A DNA stretch of 64,000 bases from Chryseotalea sanaruensis (GCF_003990915.1 NZ_BHXQ01000002.1:62001-126000), one strand, 5' to 3'; shown: positions 1 through 8,084, counted from the first letter of the stretch. Notes: generated by a model not told the origin, from the sequence alone. Numbers and translations are program-made.

Positions 1-317
1 TACGTGCATTGAGCGATGGCCCTGTTGCTTCTAACTTCTTCAGAAATTTACAACTTACTGCTTTTTATGATATTGGTACCAGCTGGTCAGGCGAGCCCCC
101 CTTCACATCGGGCAATAGTGTTAGTTATGATGTAATAAAACAACCACCGTTTGAGGTCGAGATCAAAAATTACCTCAATCCATGGTTATACAGTTATGGC
201 TTTGGTATGCGCTCTGTTATTCTAGGCTACTATATGAAGTTTGACTTTGCATGGCCAGTAGAAAACTTCGAGCGTCAGGATCCAAGACTTTTCATAACGT
301 TGGGTTACGATTTTTAA
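1..317 (+). CDS. 3' end of an outer-membrane beta-barrel protein
   Basis: An open frame enters from the left edge and stops at 317; the codons before position 9 are also open, so the TTG there is not a start. The visible 104 or so residues alternate polar and hydrophobic and end in a terminal Phe (GYDF), as in barrels assembled by the BAM machine. The pattern with a conserved Gly-Phe-Gly stretch and a final aromatic strand resembles the last strands of BamA/surface-antigen barrels, which in Bacteroidota are often fused to TolB-like propellers. The N-terminal part lies outside the window, so the family cannot be settled. It is followed 63 bases later by yicC on the same strand. Confidence 0.6.
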   Translation, partial: RALSDGPVASNFFRNLQLTAFYDIGTSWSGEPPFTSGNSVSYDVIKQPPFEVEIKNYLNPWLYSYGFGMRSVILGYYMKFDFAWPVENFERQDPRLFITLGYDF

Positions 318-380
318 GGCTAAAAAGCTGTTGTTATTCATTGCCGATACTAAATAGTATCTTGCCTCTTTATTGCTCCT

Positions 381-1259
381 ATGATTAAATCCATGACAGG
401 CTTTGGCCAGGCCTCTTTTGAAGGTGGTCACTTTCAACTCAACATTGAGGTAAGAAGCCTTAACTCAAAGTTTCTTGATTTAAACCTTCGTCTTCCTAAA
501 CTCTTCACCGAGAAGGAGCTTGAGATTAGAAATCTCATTACCGAAAAATTGGAAAGAGGAAAGGTTTCTATTTCAATTGATTATCAGCAACAAGGGCAGC
601 AAGAGCCACAAATTACCTATAACAAGGACTTATTTAAGGCTTACTATATCCAATTACAAAAATTAGCAAATACCGTAGAAGCATCTCAGGATTCTCTTTT
701 TCAGCTTGCCTTAAACTCTCCCGGTGTAACTGAGAACAAGTTCGATGAAACACTTACAGAAGAAGATTGGAATAATCTTAAGAATACGCTTTTGAAAGCA
801 ATGGCCGATTGCGAAGTTTTCAGGGTAAAAGAAGGCGCAATCCTACTACAGAAATTTCACGAATACATCAATACCATCAGCAAAGGATTAGCTAGTGTAA
901 ATGAGATTGACCCAAAGAGGGTACAGCGAGTAAGAGAAAAATTGAAGGGTGGAATTCATGATTTTTTTGGTGATGAGGGCTTCGATAAAAACAGACTGGA
1001 ACAAGAAATTATTTTCTACATAGAAAAACTTGATATACAGGAGGAGATTGTTCGTCTGGGTACGCACCTTGAGTACTTTAAACAGGTGTTGGATGACAAA
1101 CAATCGAATGGAAAAAAACTCGGATTCATCGCTCAGGAAATTGGCAGAGAGATCAATACCATTGGCAGCAAAAGTAATGATGCCGACATGCAAAAAGTAG
1201 TAGTAGTAATGAAAGAAGAATTGGAAAAAATTAAAGAACAACTGAACAATATACTCTAA
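381..1259 (+). CDS. yicC: YicC/YloC family endoribonuclease
   Basis: 292 residues, the usual length of the family. The N-terminus MIKSMTGFGQA is the YicC signature, followed by RSLNSKFLDLNLRLP; the C-terminal DUF1732 part ends with a GKKLGFIAQEIGREINTIGSK stretch and an acidic helix. YicC proteins are known RNA-cleaving or RNA-decay factors of the cytoplasm. In many Bacteroidota yicC is followed by guanylate kinase; here it is followed by a CDGSH protein, with the stop and the next ATG overlapping as TAATG, which suggests translational coupling. The ATG at 381 is the only start that keeps the conserved N-terminus. Confidence 0.93.
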   Translation: MIKSMTGFGQASFEGGHFQLNIEVRSLNSKFLDLNLRLPKLFTEKELEIRNLITEKLERGKVSISIDYQQQGQQEPQITYNKDLFKAYYIQLQKLANTVEASQDSLFQLALNSPGVTENKFDETLTEEDWNNLKNTLLKAMADCEVFRVKEGAILLQKFHEYINTISKGLASVNEIDPKRVQRVREKLKGGIHDFFGDEGFDKNRLEQEIIFYIEKLDIQEEIVRLGTHLEYFKQVLDDKQSNGKKLGFIAQEIGREINTIGSKSNDADMQKVVVVMKEELEKIKEQLNNIL

Positions 1260-1483
1260 TGGCAACAACAAAAATTATAGTTAATAATAACGGCTCACTA
1301 AAAGTAGAAGGCGATTTCGAAATTGTAGATGCGCAGGGAAACACTTACGGCCTACAAGGCAGAACAGTTCTTTCACTTTGTCGTTGTGCCCAATCGAAAA
1401 ACAAACCCTTTTGCGATGGATCTCATAAAAACGGTTTCGAGCATGAGGCAACTGCTTTTGAGCTCCCGCCACGCAAAGTGTAG
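1259..1483 (+). CDS. CDGSH iron-sulfur domain protein
   Basis: 74 residues, a single CDGSH domain. The ligand pattern C-x-C-x2-S-x3-P-x-C-D-G-x-H is visible as CRCAQSKNKPFCDGSH near residues 41-56, which binds a 2Fe-2S cluster with three Cys and one His. Such small soluble proteins are thought to act in electron transfer or cluster handling. The ATG overlaps the yicC stop by one base, so the two are probably co-transcribed. No signal peptide. The family is clear; the partner is unknown. Confidence 0.9.
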   Translation: MATTKIIVNNNGSLKVEGDFEIVDAQGNTYGLQGRTVLSLCRCAQSKNKPFCDGSHKNGFEHEATAFELPPRKV

Positions 1484-1489
1484 TGCTTC

Positions 1490-1654
1490 ATGAAACTAAA
1501 AGAGTGCCCATCATGCGCAATGGAAATTGACGAAAAGGCGAAAGTGTGCCCTATTTGTCAATATGAGTTTACAGGTTACAGCGCTGGAATTAAATGGACT
1601 GCGGTACTACTGGTGATTGTCTTTATTCTATATCTCCTCCTCAATATCTTTTAG
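1490..1654 (+). CDS. Small zinc-ribbon membrane protein (54 aa)
   Basis: A 54-residue frame starting six bases after the CDGSH stop. It encodes two CxxC knuckles (CPSC near residue 6 and CPIC near residue 20), a spacing that fits a single zinc ribbon, followed after a short linker (FTGYSAGIKW) by one hydrophobic helix from about residue 37 to the C-terminus. The Cys pairs, the tight spacing and the same strand make chance unlikely. It was probably missed by length filters. It is probably the last gene of the yicC-CDGSH transcript. Function unknown; zinc ribbon plus a C-terminal anchor is a common plan for small cytoplasm-facing membrane proteins. Confidence 0.62.
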   Translation: MKLKECPSCAMEIDEKAKVCPICQYEFTGYSAGIKWTAVLLVIVFILYLLLNIF

Positions 1655-1665
1655 GTTATGCATCT

Positions 1666-1689
1666 CATGGACAGTTATAACTGTTCATG
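1666..1689. promoter_or_regulatory. 24-bp near-perfect palindrome
   Basis: CATG, one mismatched base, ACAGTTATAACTGT, one mismatched base, CATG. The dyad axis lies between 1677 and 1678. In RNA the mismatch is a G-U pair, so it can form a hairpin, but no clean T-run follows. It sits between the zinc-ribbon gene and the S9 peptidase, so it is either a weak terminator or an operator for the peptidase. Confidence 0.35.
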
Positions 1690-1744
1690 TAATTATGTTT
1701 AAGCAGATTGGCTACATGCTTATCTTAGCTTAAAATAAATTTGT

Positions 1745-4066
1745 ATGCTAAAACGCTTCCTTTTCATTGCTTGCCTTTTCATTGTTAGCCTTGCACAGGC
1801 ACAAACACTTGGTGAGCTAACTGTCGAAAAAATTATGCGCGATCCTAAATGGATTGGTACAGCCCCAAGCAATGTGCGTTGGTCGCTGGATAGTAAAACC
1901 ATTTATTTTAATTGGAATCCTGATAAAGCAAAGGCTGATTCTCTTTACAAAATAACGCTAACTAATAGAACACCTCAAAAAGTATCGAAACAAGAGCGTT
2001 TAAATTTACCCTCTGGTAACGGCACCTTCAATAAAGCCTATACTTCTTATCTGTTTGAAAAAAATGGGGATATCTTCATTTTTGATATCATCACTTCAAA
2101 AAGCAGGCAAGTTACCAATACAATAAATAGAGAAAGTAATCCTTCATTCTCAAGTGATGAGCGTAAAATCATTTTTACAGCAGATCAAAATTTATTTAGT
2201 TGGGAAATTGCAAATGGCAATCTGACACAATTAAGCGATTTCAAAAAAGGAAAGAAAAACTTGTCTACTCCTTTAAATGAACAAGAGAAATGGTTGAAGG
2301 AGGACCAGTTGGCAATCATTCAAATTTTAAAGGAGCGCAACGATGATCGCGAAGAAACTGCGAGCATCAGAAAAGCAGAACAAGTAAAAAGACCTAAAGA
2401 AATTTATCTGGACGATAAAAACGTAGATCAGGCAAGGCTTAGCCCTGATGGCAACTTTATTACTTACAGACTAACAAAAAATAGTAGTGCCAAAAATACT
2501 ATCGTACCCAATTATGTAACAACCTCTGGCTTTACTGAAAATATTCCGGCACGTACGAAAGTAGGTGCCGCCCAAAATACATCAGAACTTTTTGTATACG
2601 ATATCAAACGCGATACTGTACTGCAAGTAAAAGTAGATGAGCTCCCTGGCATTACTGAAAAACCTGTTTTTGTAAAGGACGACTCAAAAGATAAGAAGCC
2701 TGTAAACAGAGCAGTTTCTTTCTTCGGTCCTATCTGGTCTGATGATGGCAAGCAAGCAATATTAATGTTGCGTGCTGCAGATAATAAAGATCGTTGGATT
2801 GTTCTATTAGATGTGGCTACACAAAAACTAAACCTTGTTCATCGTTTACATGATGATGCATGGGTTGGAGGACCAGGCAGTTATAGTATGGGTTGGATCA
2901 ATAACGCAAGTTTATGGTTTATCTCTGAAGAAACCGGTTATTCTCATCTTTACAGTTACGACACAAATAACAAAACACAAAAGGCGCTTACCTCAGGTAA
3001 GTATGAAGTGCAACAAGTAGAGTTGTCCCGTTCTAAAAAACATTTTTATATTACGACAAATGAAGTACATCCTGGTGAAAAGCATTTTTACAAATTACCT
3101 GTAAGTGGTGGTAATACTGAAAAAATTACATCTGTTATTGGTGCGCATGAGGTGGAAATATCGCCTGATGAAAAAATGTTGGCTTACCGTTTTTCGTACA
3201 GCAATAAACCTTGGGAATTATTCTTTAGCGAAAACAAAGCAGGTGCTAAAACTCAACAGATTACGCAATCACTTACTACAGAATTCACTTCTTACAACTG
3301 GCGCGATCCAGTTGTCACCACTGTAAAGGCCCGTGATGGCGCTGACATTTACACACGCTTGTATAAGCCAACTAAACCAAATGGCGCTGCAGTAATTTTT
3401 GTACACGGTGCTGGTTATTTACAGAATGCACACAAATGGTGGAGCAGTTATTTCCGCGAATACATGTTCCACAATTTATTGGTTGATAAAGGTTATACTG
3501 TAATCGACATGGACTATCGAGCCAGTGCTGGTTATGGTCGCGATTGGCGGACTGGCATTTATCAATTTATGGGTGGTAAAGATTTAACAGATCATGTAGA
3601 TGGTGCGGAATGGTTGGTGAAAGAGCATGGTATAGATCCTAAACGAATTGGCATTTACGGTGGCTCTTATGGTGGATTTATTACCTTAATGGGTATGTTT
3701 ACTACACCTGATGCCTTTGCAGCTGGTGCGGCTTTACGCCCGGTTACTGATTGGGCACATTATAACCATGGTTACACTTCTAATATTTTAAACACACCTG
3801 TGCTAGATAGTCTTGCGTATGCAAAGAGTTCTCCTATTTATTATGCTGAGGGCTTAAAAGGATCATTGTTGATCTGTCACGGCATGATAGATGTGAATGT
3901 ACATTTTCAAGATGTAGTAAGATTATCGCAGCGCTTAATTGAATTGAAGAAGGAAAACTGGGAACTGGCTGTATATCCAGTAGAAGATCATGGCTTTGTT
4001 GAGCCTAGCAGCTGGACAGATGAGTACAAACGGATATTAAAATTATTTGAGGAGAAACTTAAGTAA
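1745..4066 (+). CDS. S9 family prolyl oligopeptidase-type serine peptidase (DPP-IV-like)
   Basis: 773 residues. A signal peptide (LFIACLFIVSLAQAQ) leads into a DPP-IV-type beta-propeller and a C-terminal alpha/beta hydrolase domain from about residue 530. The catalytic triad is visible: Ser641 in GGSYGG, Asp716 in HGMIDVNVHF and His749 in EDHGF. The protein should be exported and cleave after Pro or small residues at peptide N-termini. There is no T9SS C-terminal sorting domain, so it is probably periplasmic or lipid-associated rather than surface-secreted by T9SS. Its last ten codons, stop and 3' flank are repeated 188 bp downstream (see the repeat entries). It stands alone on its strand. 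Confidence 0.95.
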   Translation: MLKRFLFIACLFIVSLAQAQTLGELTVEKIMRDPKWIGTAPSNVRWSLDSKTIYFNWNPDKAKADSLYKITLTNRTPQKVSKQERLNLPSGNGTFNKAYTSYLFEKNGDIFIFDIITSKSRQVTNTINRESNPSFSSDERKIIFTADQNLFSWEIANGNLTQLSDFKKGKKNLSTPLNEQEKWLKEDQLAIIQILKERNDDREETASIRKAEQVKRPKEIYLDDKNVDQARLSPDGNFITYRLTKNSSAKNTIVPNYVTTSGFTENIPARTKVGAAQNTSELFVYDIKRDTVLQVKVDELPGITEKPVFVKDDSKDKKPVNRAVSFFGPIWSDDGKQAILMLRAADNKDRWIVLLDVATQKLNLVHRLHDDAWVGGPGSYSMGWINNASLWFISEETGYSHLYSYDTNNKTQKALTSGKYEVQQVELSRSKKHFYITTNEVHPGEKHFYKLPVSGGNTEKITSVIGAHEVEISPDEKMLAYRFSYSNKPWELFFSENKAGAKTQQITQSLTTEFTSYNWRDPVVTTVKARDGADIYTRLYKPTKPNGAAVIFVHGAGYLQNAHKWWSSYFREYMFHNLLVDKGYTVIDMDYRASAGYGRDWRTGIYQFMGGKDLTDHVDGAEWLVKEHGIDPKRIGIYGGSYGGFITLMGMFTTPDAFAAGAALRPVTDWAHYNHGYTSNILNTPVLDSLAYAKSSPIYYAEGLKGSLLICHGMIDVNVHFQDVVRLSQRLIELKKENWELAVYPVEDHGFVEPSSWTDEYKRILKLFEEKLK

Positions 4067-4111
4067 TAAATTTCTTCTTTTAGAAAGTCAATGGCTTGTG
4101 AAATCACAAGC
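4035..4111 (+). repeat. Direct repeat copy 1: tail of the S9 peptidase gene
   Basis: 77 bases identical to 4223-4299. They cover the last ten codons of the peptidase (ILKLFEEKLK), the stop codon, the 3' flank and the left part of a terminator hairpin. The identity breaks exactly where the palindromic element begins at 4112, so this copy of the terminator lacks its final stem bases and its T-run. Confidence 0.9.
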
Positions 4112-4222
4112 TCCGCTGTTCGACATGTTAGCGTAGCGCATGTCGAACTAATAATACTGCCGGATATATATCCGGTTTATTAAAAGTTCCAGATGCCCTG
4201 CGGAACATCTGGAACAGCGTAG
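4112..4222. repeat. 111-bp palindromic element between the two tail copies
   Basis: Three inverted repeats lie side by side: GTTCGACATG with CATGTCGAAC (4118-4127 and 4139-4148), the perfect palindrome CCGGATATATATCCGG (4160-4175), and GTTCCAGATG with CATCTGGAAC (4186-4195 and 4206-4215). The outer ends also pair with each other: CGCTGTTC at 4114-4121 against GAACAGCG at 4212-4219. No reading frame fits inside. The build resembles REP/REPIN-like or MITE-like non-autonomous elements; no transposase is nearby. Confidence 0.7.
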
Positions 4223-4299
4223 TATTAAAATTATTTGAGGAGAAACTTAAGTAATAAATTTCTTCTTTTAGAAAGTCAATGGCTTGTGAAATCACAAGC
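4223..4299 (+). repeat. Direct repeat copy 2: second S9 tail with intact terminator
   Basis: Exact repeat of 4035-4111, offset 188 bases. It still encodes the ten C-terminal residues and a stop in frame with itself but is cut off from the gene. Here the terminator hairpin is complete, so this is probably the ancestral 3' end, with the element and the other copy arriving later. Confidence 0.9.
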
Positions 4300-4308
4300 C
4301 ATTTTTTT
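4279..4308 (+). terminator. Rho-independent terminator of the S9 peptidase transcript
   Basis: ATGGCTTGTGA pairs with TCACAAGCCAT across a two-base gap, followed by seven T. The hairpin core GTGAAATCAC is also found in the uvrC terminator. Confidence 0.8.
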
Positions 4309-4595
4309 CACCTTCGATGAAATGTTTCTGTCTGTGAAGACACAGACTAAGAAGAGTAGATCAAGAAAGTAAAAATCAACTAGAACGTTAGTATTACAAA
4401 ATCAGTATACGTAATCTGTTTTAAATTTTCTTTGCGTCCAGTATCCAACCGAATGACTGCTCTAGGTGTCTATACTTGATTATTCACGTATAAGAATAGC
4501 AACTGCAGAATAATTTCTAAATTATTTCTACGAAGGCTCACAACCTATCTATACAACGTAGTGTCTATCGGTCATTAAACAAAATAACTTTAAAA
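4309..4595. other. 287-bp gap without a gene
   Basis: No supported frame. It contains one short hairpin at 4330-4347 (GTCTGTG, loop AAGA, CACAGAC), of the same shape as the hairpin at 28155-28179. The last 100 bases are AT-rich and presumably hold the promoter of the following lipoprotein gene; TAACTTTA at 4575 or so is close to the TAnnTTTG box but not exact. Confidence 0.5.
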
Positions 4596-4985
4596 ATGAA
4601 AAGAGTAATTCAAAACACGCTGTCAAACCGTTTATCTATGTTGTTGCTTTTATGTGCTGTGCTATTTGTTACAGCAAGTTGCAGTGATGACGATGATGCA
4701 GTTATTATTGCTGCGCCTACACTTGGTAATACCTCTGCTATCACTGCTACGGGCTTTACTGTTAACTGGACTGCTGTGACCGGAGCTGACAAGTATTTAT
4801 TAGACGTTTCTACTTCTAATAATTTTGCTACAACTGTGACCGGATTTAGTAAAAAAGAAGTAACAGGAACTTCTACAAATGTGACCGGCTTAACCGCTCA
4901 AACGAAATACTATTTCCGTTTGTATGCAAAAAAGGGAACCGCTACTTCTGTTGCTTCCACTACTAAAGATGCAACTACACTGTAG
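4596..4985 (+). CDS. Fibronectin type III domain lipoprotein
   Basis: 129 residues. A basic start and hydrophobic stretch end in the lipobox VTASC, followed by SDDDD, the acidic Ser-Asp signal that sends Bacteroidota lipoproteins to the cell surface. The rest is one Fn3 domain (about residues 38-125) with the typical FTVNW, GADKYLLDV and YYFRLYA strands. It is probably a small surface-exposed binding module. It stands alone and ends in its own terminator. The TGTGACCGG word occurs three times in the gene, at Val-Thr-Gly codons in the strands; this looks like codon choice rather than a DNA repeat. Confidence 0.88.
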   Translation: MKRVIQNTLSNRLSMLLLLCAVLFVTASCSDDDDAVIIAAPTLGNTSAITATGFTVNWTAVTGADKYLLDVSTSNNFATTVTGFSKKEVTGTSTNVTGLTAQTKYYFRLYAKKGTATSVASTTKDATTL

Positions 4986-5001
4986 TTAAATTCAATCCTA
5001 T

Positions 5002-5031
5002 AGGCTTTTGTGCTGCAGAACAAAAGCCTGT
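5002..5031. terminator. Terminator hairpin between convergent genes
   Basis: AGGCTTTTGT pairs with ACAAAAGCCT around an eight-base loop (5012-5019). It sits between the Fn3 lipoprotein (plus) and the arginase-family gene (minus) and can serve both, though the T-run on the plus side is short. Confidence 0.7.
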
Positions 5032-5112
5032 TTGATTATAGCCAAACAGCAATCAACTAACATAGAAACAGCTAATTATATTTCCTCTTTTGAAAACTTT
5101 TTCAATAAATTA

Positions 5113-6249
5113 TTAAATCAATTTAGCCAACGTACTAATGTACCTTTCCGGCACCTCACCCTTTGTAGCAGCTTGGTAATCGCTATAGCTACAAGGAATA
5201 ATACTATTTCTGGAATAACGTTTCTTACCATTTGGATTAGGTACTTCTAGCCACCACTTCTCACTCATCTTACTTTTATAGAAAGAAATGGTTTCAGGAT
5301 CGGATGGCATAGACACTGTGTACTTTGTAAAATCGTTGCCTTTAAAATTCTGTTCATTCTTGCGGTTATAATACCCTTCAATAAAATACCAGATCATAGT
5401 AGCAATAACAGAAGCTGTCTTTTGATGTGCATCATCCAATTCAGGATGATATCCGTAAAAACCGACTGAACTCAACTTCTCATTCAACCCTGCATACCAA
5501 CAAATCTGACACGCTTCTTCTCCTGTTAACCCAAAGGGTTGAGCATAACGGTTACCAGGCGCATCACTAGAACGAATAGCAGTAATATCAAAAGAAAGTA
5601 AATCGGCATGGCGAATGGCTGGTTCCATCTCCTGCATATTGGTACGCATTTGCCCGATGCGAAAAGCTTCAAAGTAAAGTTTCTCCAACACAGACACCGA
5701 CAAAGGATCGATCAAATAACTCTGATAACCTAAATGAATATAATTAAAGAGGAAGTTTGGTTCGTGAAGTAATATCTTATGTACATGTCTCCGTTCAACG
5801 CTGACTTGTGGATCGTCTTCCAGATCTAAGAAAGCATCAACATTTAAAAAGCTAACCAGCTTCTCAAAAGTTTCGTAGGCTGCATATTGACCAAAGTCTA
5901 AATCATGACCTCCCCCAATAATTATTGGTAGTACGTTTTGCTCCAGCACAATGCGACAGACTTCGCTGATGCGGGTGTACATTTCATCCCGATCATGACC
6001 GGGATTCAAATTTCCTAAATCAACAATTCTGAAAGCACCTTGACCTCGTTTGAGGTTATACAATTTTTTCCGAATTTCATTAGCTGCTTTTGTGTCTGGA
6101 TCACTCACACCAATTAACACAATATGTGCATCACGGTAGTCGGGCATCTTATCGCCATACACACGAATGTTTTTATAGAATGAAGAGGTAGACGAAATGT
6201 TCTCGTAAATGCTTTCGTCAACGGGTGAAAAGAAAATGGTTAAGTCCAT
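5113..6249 (-). CDS. Arginase/formimidoylglutamase-family protein with degenerate metal site
   Basis: 378 residues of the ureohydrolase fold. The first ligand motif is intact (GGGHDL, His115). The second, normally DAHxD, reads D138-A-F140-L-D142, so the His is replaced by Phe. The third, normally SFDxD, reads SFDIT, with Thr223 in place of Asp. The usual binuclear Mn site therefore lacks at least two ligands. Similar degenerate arginase-fold proteins are common in Bacteroidota, usually annotated formimidoylglutamase, and I recall them near gldK in flavobacteria; here gldK is about 50 kb away. Catalysis is doubtful; a structural or regulatory role is possible. No signal peptide. Confidence 0.82.
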   Translation of the reverse strand: MDLTIFFSPVDESIYENISSTSSFYKNIRVYGDKMPDYRDAHIVLIGVSDPDTKAANEIRKKLYNLKRGQGAFRIVDLGNLNPGHDRDEMYTRISEVCRIVLEQNVLPIIIGGGHDLDFGQYAAYETFEKLVSFLNVDAFLDLEDDPQVSVERRHVHKILLHEPNFLFNYIHLGYQSYLIDPLSVSVLEKLYFEAFRIGQMRTNMQEMEPAIRHADLLSFDITAIRSSDAPGNRYAQPFGLTGEEACQICWYAGLNEKLSSVGFYGYHPELDDAHQKTASVIATMIWYFIEGYYNRKNEQNFKGNDFTKYTVSMPSDPETISFYKSKMSEKWWLEVPNPNGKKRYSRNSIIPCSYSDYQAATKGEVPERYISTLAKLI

Positions 6250-6308
6250 GCTGGCCGGAATGAAGTGTGAATATAATCATTCCAAATCTGAACTTGAACA
6301 CCTCCTGG

Positions 6309-6650
6309 TTATGACTTAAAAATTACTTTTATAAATTTCGCTTTAACCGAAAAATTTGGGCAGTCATTATAGCCCGCAATACCGCCAAACTTACATAATT
6401 CATTACCGGAACAGTCGTAGACTACTGTCATTGCATCTGCGCAACCAACACAGTTATTTACCGAAATCACAACCTGCCCCTCGTACTCATATTGTTCTAT
6501 CAGTGCTTTCTGCGATCCGGATTTTTTCAGCTCCTTCACTTTTGTCTGTAACCAGTCGTTGTTATCACATGGTAAATCAAGTGAGTCTTCGCAGGTAAAT
6601 GCCGAAAGCGATAGGCCAAGCGTAAGTAGTATAACTATTCCTTTATTCAT
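6309..6650 (-). CDS. Small exported cysteine-rich protein
   Basis: 113 residues from the Met at 6650; an in-frame Met five codons upstream (6665) is also possible, but the shorter start gives a cleaner signal peptide (MNKGIVILLTLGLSLSAF, then TCEDS). The mature part has several Cys, including NNCVGCAD, VYDCSG, ELCKFGG and NDCPNF, and the string EQYEYEGQVV. This layout resembles small Bacteroidota proteins grouped under DUF6970, but I am not certain. Probably periplasmic or lipid-anchored with disulfides. It lies 59 bases upstream of the arginase-family gene on the same strand and may share its transcript. Confidence 0.65.
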   Translation of the reverse strand: MNKGIVILLTLGLSLSAFTCEDSLDLPCDNNDWLQTKVKELKKSGSQKALIEQYEYEGQVVISVNNCVGCADAMTVVYDCSGNELCKFGGIAGYNDCPNFSVKAKFIKVIFKS

Positions 6651-6711
6651 ATCCGTGCTTTTCATTTAGACACATATCCGTGTCATCAAGTTGGAATCTA
6701 CTATCCTATAA

Positions 6712-6738
6712 CAAAAAAGCCCTCCGATATGGAGGGCT
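6712..6738 (-). terminator. Terminator of nqrF
   Basis: AGCCCTCC pairs with GGAGGGCT around GATAT. On the minus strand the hairpin is followed by a run of six T (A-run at 6713-6718). It lies 22 bases beyond the nqrF stop. Confidence 0.82.
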
Positions 6739-6759
6739 CTTTGTATAGTTTGGTGAAGA

Positions 6760-8055
6760 TTAACCACCGAAATCGTCAAAGCGAATATTTTCTTTTGGCG
6801 TGCCCATTTCATCGAGCATTTTCAATACCGCAGCATTCATCAACGGAGGTCCGCATAAGTAGAATTCGATATCCTCAGGTGCTGGGTGATTCTTCAAGTA
6901 ATTATCAAATAAACACTGGTGAATGAAACCAACATAACCATCAGCCTCTCTGTCTTCAAGGTTTTTCTTTACTTTCCAATTGTCTTCCGGTAATGGTTCA
7001 CTCAAACCAATGTTAAATTGGAAGTTTGGAAACTCCTGCTCGATTTTACGGAAGTGCTCAACATAGAACAACTCTTTCTTAGAGCGACCACCGTACCAGT
7101 AAGATACTTTACGGTTTGTTTTTTCTGTATGGAACAAATGGAAGATCTGTGCACGCAATGGAGCCATACCAGCACCACCACCAATGTACACCATTTCACG
7201 TTGTGTCTTATTGATGTGGAATTCACCGTAAGGTCCTGAGATAGTTACTTTATCTCCAGGCTTGCGGGAGAAAACGTACGAAGAACAGATACCAGGATTT
7301 ACATCCATCCATTTATTGTTGGCACGATCCCATGGTGGCGTAGCAATGCGAATATTCAACATCACAATATTACCTTCAGCGGGGTGGTTAGCCATTGAAT
7401 AGGCTCGGAAGATGGGCTCATCGTTCTTCATCTTCAGATCCCATAACTTGAACTTATCCCAATCACCTTTGAATACATCTTTGCTGCTATGGCCCAATTC
7501 CGGGTGAGGCGTGATGTCCATCGTTTTGAAATCAACCGTCAAAGACGGCACATCAATCTGGATATAGCCACCCGCTTCGAAATGCAATGTTTCTCCAGGA
7601 GGTAGTTTTACTACGAATTCTTTAATGAAGGTTGAAACGTTATAGTTAGAAACCACCTCGCACTCCCACTTCTTGATACCGAAGATTTCATCAGGAATGC
7701 GGATGTTCATATCCTGCTTAACTTTTACCTGGCAACCCAGGCGCACATGACCCAATTTCTCAGCACGGCTTAAGTGCCCCATTTCTGTTGGCAATACATC
7801 GCCACCACCTGATTCAACCACGCACTTGCACATGGCGCAGGTACCCCCTCCACCACAGGCAGAAGGCAAAAATATTTTTTCATTTGCCAAAGTTGACAAC
7901 AAGGAGCTACCGGCAGAAACAGTGATCTCTTTTTCACCATTAATCATAACCTTTACTGGTCCGGATTGCACCAATTTAGCCTGAGCAAAAATAAGAAGCG
8001 CCACCAGCAAAAGGATAACAACGGTGAACGCCAGAATGGAAGAGGTAATAACCAT
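6760..8055 (-). CDS. nqrF: Na+-translocating NADH:quinone reductase subunit F
   Basis: 431 residues, close to the 407-430 usual for NqrF. One N-terminal membrane helix (about residues 4-24) is followed by a 2Fe-2S ferredoxin domain with ligands Cys67, Cys73, Cys76 and Cys108, then an FAD domain with RAYSMAN and an NADH-binding domain with [10 protein letters not shown]. It is the NADH-oxidising subunit that passes electrons through FAD and the cluster to the rest of the sodium pump. No other nqr gene is adjacent: the upstream neighbour is hom, and a terminator follows directly. It therefore has its own promoter in this window. Confidence 0.93.
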   Translation of the reverse strand: MVITSSILAFTVVILLLVALLIFAQAKLVQSGPVKVMINGEKEITVSAGSSLLSTLANEKIFLPSACGGGGTCAMCKCVVESGGGDVLPTEMGHLSRAEKLGHVRLGCQVKVKQDMNIRIPDEIFGIKKWECEVVSNYNVSTFIKEFVVKLPPGETLHFEAGGYIQIDVPSLTVDFKTMDITPHPELGHSSKDVFKGDWDKFKLWDLKMKNDEPIFRAYSMANHPAEGNIVMLNIRIATPPWDRANNKWMDVNPGICSSYVFSRKPGDKVTISGPYGEFHINKTQREMVYIGGGAGMAPLRAQIFHLFHTEKTNRKVSYWYGGRSKKELFYVEHFRKIEQEFPNFQFNIGLSEPLPEDNWKVKKNLEDREADGYVGFIHQCLFDNYLKNHPAPEDIEFYLCGPPLMNAAVLKMLDEMGTPKENIRFDDFGG

Positions 8056-8076
8056 AACAGGTAAAATTTAAGTCCA

Positions 8077-8084
8077 CAAATATA
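8077..8084 (-). promoter_or_regulatory. Likely -7 box of the nqrF promoter
   Basis: TATATTTG on the minus strand matches the Bacteroidota TAnnTTTG box, 21 bases before the nqrF ATG. No clear TTTG lies 19-21 bases upstream. An inverted repeat, TCACGAA with TTCGTGA (8092-8112), sits in the spacer and could be an operator. Confidence 0.5.

Noticed and set aside
1736-1743. TAAATTTG one base before the S9 peptidase ATG as its promoter box
   Set aside because: Too close to the ATG; transcription would begin inside the gene, and no -33 element fits.
4112-4222. Insertion sequence
   Set aside because: Only 111 bp, no reading frame, no transposase; reported as a palindromic element instead.
4770-4890. 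Three TGTGACCGG words in the Fn3 lipoprotein as a DNA repeat
   Set aside because: All fall on Val-Thr-Gly codons in similar strands; explained by protein sequence and codon choice.
5008-5250. 80-codon plus-strand frame across the arginase-family 3' end
   Set aside because: Starts in the terminator and runs antisense to the arginase-family gene; no domain.
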